Below, piece by piece: positions 5,657 through 7,374 of a DNA stretch of 7,374 bases; positions within the stretch are counted from its first letter, which is position 1, and the number at the start of each line of letters is the position of its first letter. The position numbers and the translations under genes were made by a program. The notes beneath the pieces were generated by a model. It made no database searches and was not told the origin of the DNA. It worked only from the letters and a program-made list of their open reading frames with translations. Source of the stretch: Ramlibacter sp. (GTDB lineage Bacteria; Pseudomonadota; Gammaproteobacteria; Burkholderiales; Burkholderiaceae_C); the NCBI GenBank assembly GCA_025351615.1, contig JANXVP010000065.1:1-7374 (forward strand), in the 5' to 3' direction.

Positions 5657-7374
5657 GCAGCCTCTTGCAGCGTATTGCCGCGTCGCTGCTGGCAGCAGTT
5701 CTCGTTGCTGGTGTACACGCCGCCACTGCCGACCCCCTGCAGTCTGCCGCACTGCAAGGGCTGTTCGACCGTCAGTGGGAGGACGTTTCGCGCAGGTTTC
5801 CCGAAGGCAGCACGTTCCGCGGAGACCTGCGTTACAACGACCGGCTGTCGGACCAGTCGGCCGAGGCGATCGCGGCCTACGACCTGCAGGTGCGCCGCTG
5901 GCTGACTGAGGCCAGGGCCGTTTCCCGCGATCGCCTGGACGCTACCGACCGTGTGTCGCTGGACCTGTTCATCGGCAAGATGGAGCGGGAGGTCGAAGAA
6001 CAGGCGTTTCCAGGCTACCGCAGTCTCAAGCTGAGCTCGCTGGGGGGCGTGCAGTCCGACTTCGCGGAATTGCTCAAAGCCAGCCCGGTGCGCAACCGGC
6101 TGCAGGTCGAGCAGATGTTGCGGCGGATGGCGGCCTACCCGAAGCAGATGGACCAGGAGATTGCCGGCTTGCGGCGCGGGATGGCGCTGGGATGGGTCGC
6201 CTCGCGCAACGTGATCGAGCGGGTGCTGGCCCAGATCGGCGACCAGTTGCCAGCCGATTTGGAGACCGGGCCGTTTTACGCGCCGTTCCTCAAGCTCAGA
6301 GCCGACATCCCGGTGGCCGAGCGCGTTGCGCTGCAAGCCGAGTGCAGGGCGGCCATCGAGCACCACGTGATTCCCGCCATGCAAAAGCTGCGTGCTTTCG
6401 TGGCCGACGAGTACCGGCCACGCGCAGTGGCCAGCGGCGCCCTGCGCGACTATTCCGAAGGCGACCGCGTGTACGACATGGTGGTGCGGCACCAGACCAC
6501 CACCGGGCTGTCGGCCGCCGAGATTCACGCCATCGGCCAGCGCGAGCTGACGCGGCTGCGCGGCGAGATGGAGGGCGTGATGCGGGACACGAAATTCGCC
6601 GGCAGCTTCCCGCAGTTCATCGACGACCTCAACACCAATCCGAAGTTCTTCCACGCGGGCCCGGAGGCTCTGCTCGCCGGGTATCGCGACATCGCCAAGC
6701 GCATCGATGCGGAGTTGCCCCGGCTGTTCGCCGAACTGCCGCGTGCCCCCTACGGCGTGCGGGCGATGCCGGTGTTCCAGGGGCCGGATGCGGCCGAATA
6801 CTACGACTCGCCGACCCGCGACGGCAGCCGCGCCGGCTACTTCAATGCCAACACGCTGGGCTGGAAGACGCGCCCGATCTGGCGCATGGCGACGCTGACA
6901 GCGCATGAAGCCGTGCCCGGCCACCATCTGCAGATTGCCCGGGCCATCGAGTTGCGCGGACTGCCGCAGTTTCGCCGGGAGCCCGGCTACACCGCTTACG
7001 TCGAGGGGTGGGCGGTCTATGCCGAGACGCTGGGGCGTGATGTCGGGCTATACGCCGATCCGTACAGCCTGTTCGGCCACCTGCAGTGGCAGGCTTTCCG
7101 GGCTGCGCGGCTGGTGGTGGACACCGGCATCCACAGCCTGGGCTGGTCGCGGCAGCAGTCCATCGATTTCATGGTCGAGCGGACCGGGATGGACCGCAGC
7201 TTCGTCCAGTCGGAGGTCGATCGCTACACCTCAATCCCCGGCCAGGCCCTGGGCTACATGATCGGCAAGCTGAAGATCGTGGAGCTGCGGGATCGGGCCA
7301 GGACCAGACTCGGCGAGCGCTTCGACCTGCGGCGCTTCCACAACGCGGTAATCGACCAGGGCGCTCTGCCGCTG
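5653..7374 (+). CDS. Exported DUF885 family putative zinc metallopeptidase (3' end beyond the window)
   Basis: The frame is open for 574 codons to the last base of the window with no stop. DUF885 proteins are often about 580-610 residues, so only a short tail is missing. The N-terminus is a signal peptide: Arg7, a hydrophobic core at about 8-21, and likely cleavage after VHA (23) or ATA (26). The mature part is largely helical. The family hallmarks are near the end. HEAVPGHH at 418-425 is the expanded zinc-site motif, a variant of HExxH with three residues between Glu and the next His. EGWAVYAE at 451-458 probably supplies the third ligand, Glu451, as in gluzincins of the M3/M32 kind. Asp490 and His494 (DTGIH), and RYTSIPGQALGY at 524-535, are further conserved family segments that probably shape the substrate pocket. 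No key residue looks damaged. Peptidase activity is inferred from the motif and the context; the Pfam name still reads unknown function, and substrates are not known. The start is chosen by the ATGA overlap and by the signal peptide beginning right there. Confidence 0.9.
   Translation, partial: MSSLLQRIAASLLAAVLVAGVHAATADPLQSAALQGLFDRQWEDVSRRFPEGSTFRGDLRYNDRLSDQSAEAIAAYDLQVRRWLTEARAVSRDRLDATDRVSLDLFIGKMEREVEEQAFPGYRSLKLSSLGGVQSDFAELLKASPVRNRLQVEQMLRRMAAYPKQMDQEIAGLRRGMALGWVASRNVIERVLAQIGDQLPADLETGPFYAPFLKLRADIPVAERVALQAECRAAIEHHVIPAMQKLRAFVADEYRPRAVASGALRDYSEGDRVYDMVVRHQTTTGLSAAEIHAIGQRELTRLRGEMEGVMRDTKFAGSFPQFIDDLNTNPKFFHAGPEALLAGYRDIAKRIDAELPRLFAELPRAPYGVRAMPVFQGPDAAEYYDSPTRDGSRAGYFNANTLGWKTRPIWRMATLTAHEAVPGHHLQIARAIELRGLPQFRREPGYTAYVEGWAVYAETLGRDVGLYADPYSLFGHLQWQAFRAARLVVDTGIHSLGWSRQQSIDFMVERTGMDRSFVQSEVDRYTSIPGQALGYMIGKLKIVELRDRARTRLGERFDLRRFHNAVIDQGALPL

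Noticed and set aside
2885..5752. A 955-codon open reading frame on the minus strand, longer than the M16 gene it lies across
   Set aside because: Its translation is rich in Arg, His, Gln and Val with no recognisable domain, and it mirrors the plus-strand gene. In GC-rich genes the antisense frames rarely contain stops, so length alone is not evidence. The plus-strand frame has a signal peptide, zinc motif and full family domains.
5464..6927. A 487-codon minus-strand frame across the start of the DUF885 gene
   Set aside because: It spans the junction of two well-supported plus-strand genes and shows no domain; shadow of GC-rich coding sequence.
1..7374. Search for CRISPR arrays, tRNA or rRNA genes, insertion-sequence ends, direct or inverted repeats and composition shifts
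   Set aside because: Nothing visible by eye: coding sequence fills the window, codon bias is uniform across all five genes, and no repeated blocks were noticed. A formal repeat search was not possible here.

Overview
The window is a contiguous piece of one plus-strand operon from a GC-rich bacterium. Third codon positions are overwhelmingly G or C, and the protein families and exported-enzyme style fit a Pseudomonadota. A beta- or gammaproteobacterium such as a Burkholderiales or Xanthomonadales/Lysobacter relative is my best guess, but nothing here fixes the genus. Coding is almost gapless: the only non-coding stretches are 12 and 8 bases, so no promoter, terminator, RNA gene, repeat or mobile element is expected between genes, and I see none.

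Layout, left to right: (1) positions 1-117, the last 38 residues of a DppB/OppB-type peptide ABC permease cut by the window edge; (2) 114-1214, its DppC/OppC-type partner permease, with an N-terminal extension and a long periplasmic loop; (3) 1227-2900, a single polypeptide carrying both ATPase domains of the transporter (DppD-DppF fused, as in YejF or GsiA); (4) 2909-5656, an exported two-repeat M16 zinc peptidase; (5) 5653-7374, an exported DUF885 putative metallopeptidase that is open to the end of the window and lacks only a short C-terminal tail.

Genes 1/2 and 4/5 overlap by ATGA. Genes 2/3 and 3/4 are separated by 12 and 8 bases, with a Shine-Dalgarno sequence touching or overlapping the upstream stop codon. 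This points to one translationally coupled transcript. The simplest functional reading is a peptide-scavenging unit. The two signal-peptide-bearing peptidases would trim peptides in the periplasm or outside the cell, and the ABC importer would carry the products to the cytoplasm. The substrate-binding protein is not in the window and should lie upstream. The families are all known. What deserves a second look is their combination in one operon and a few details of the individual proteins; I see no convincing evidence of an entirely new system.
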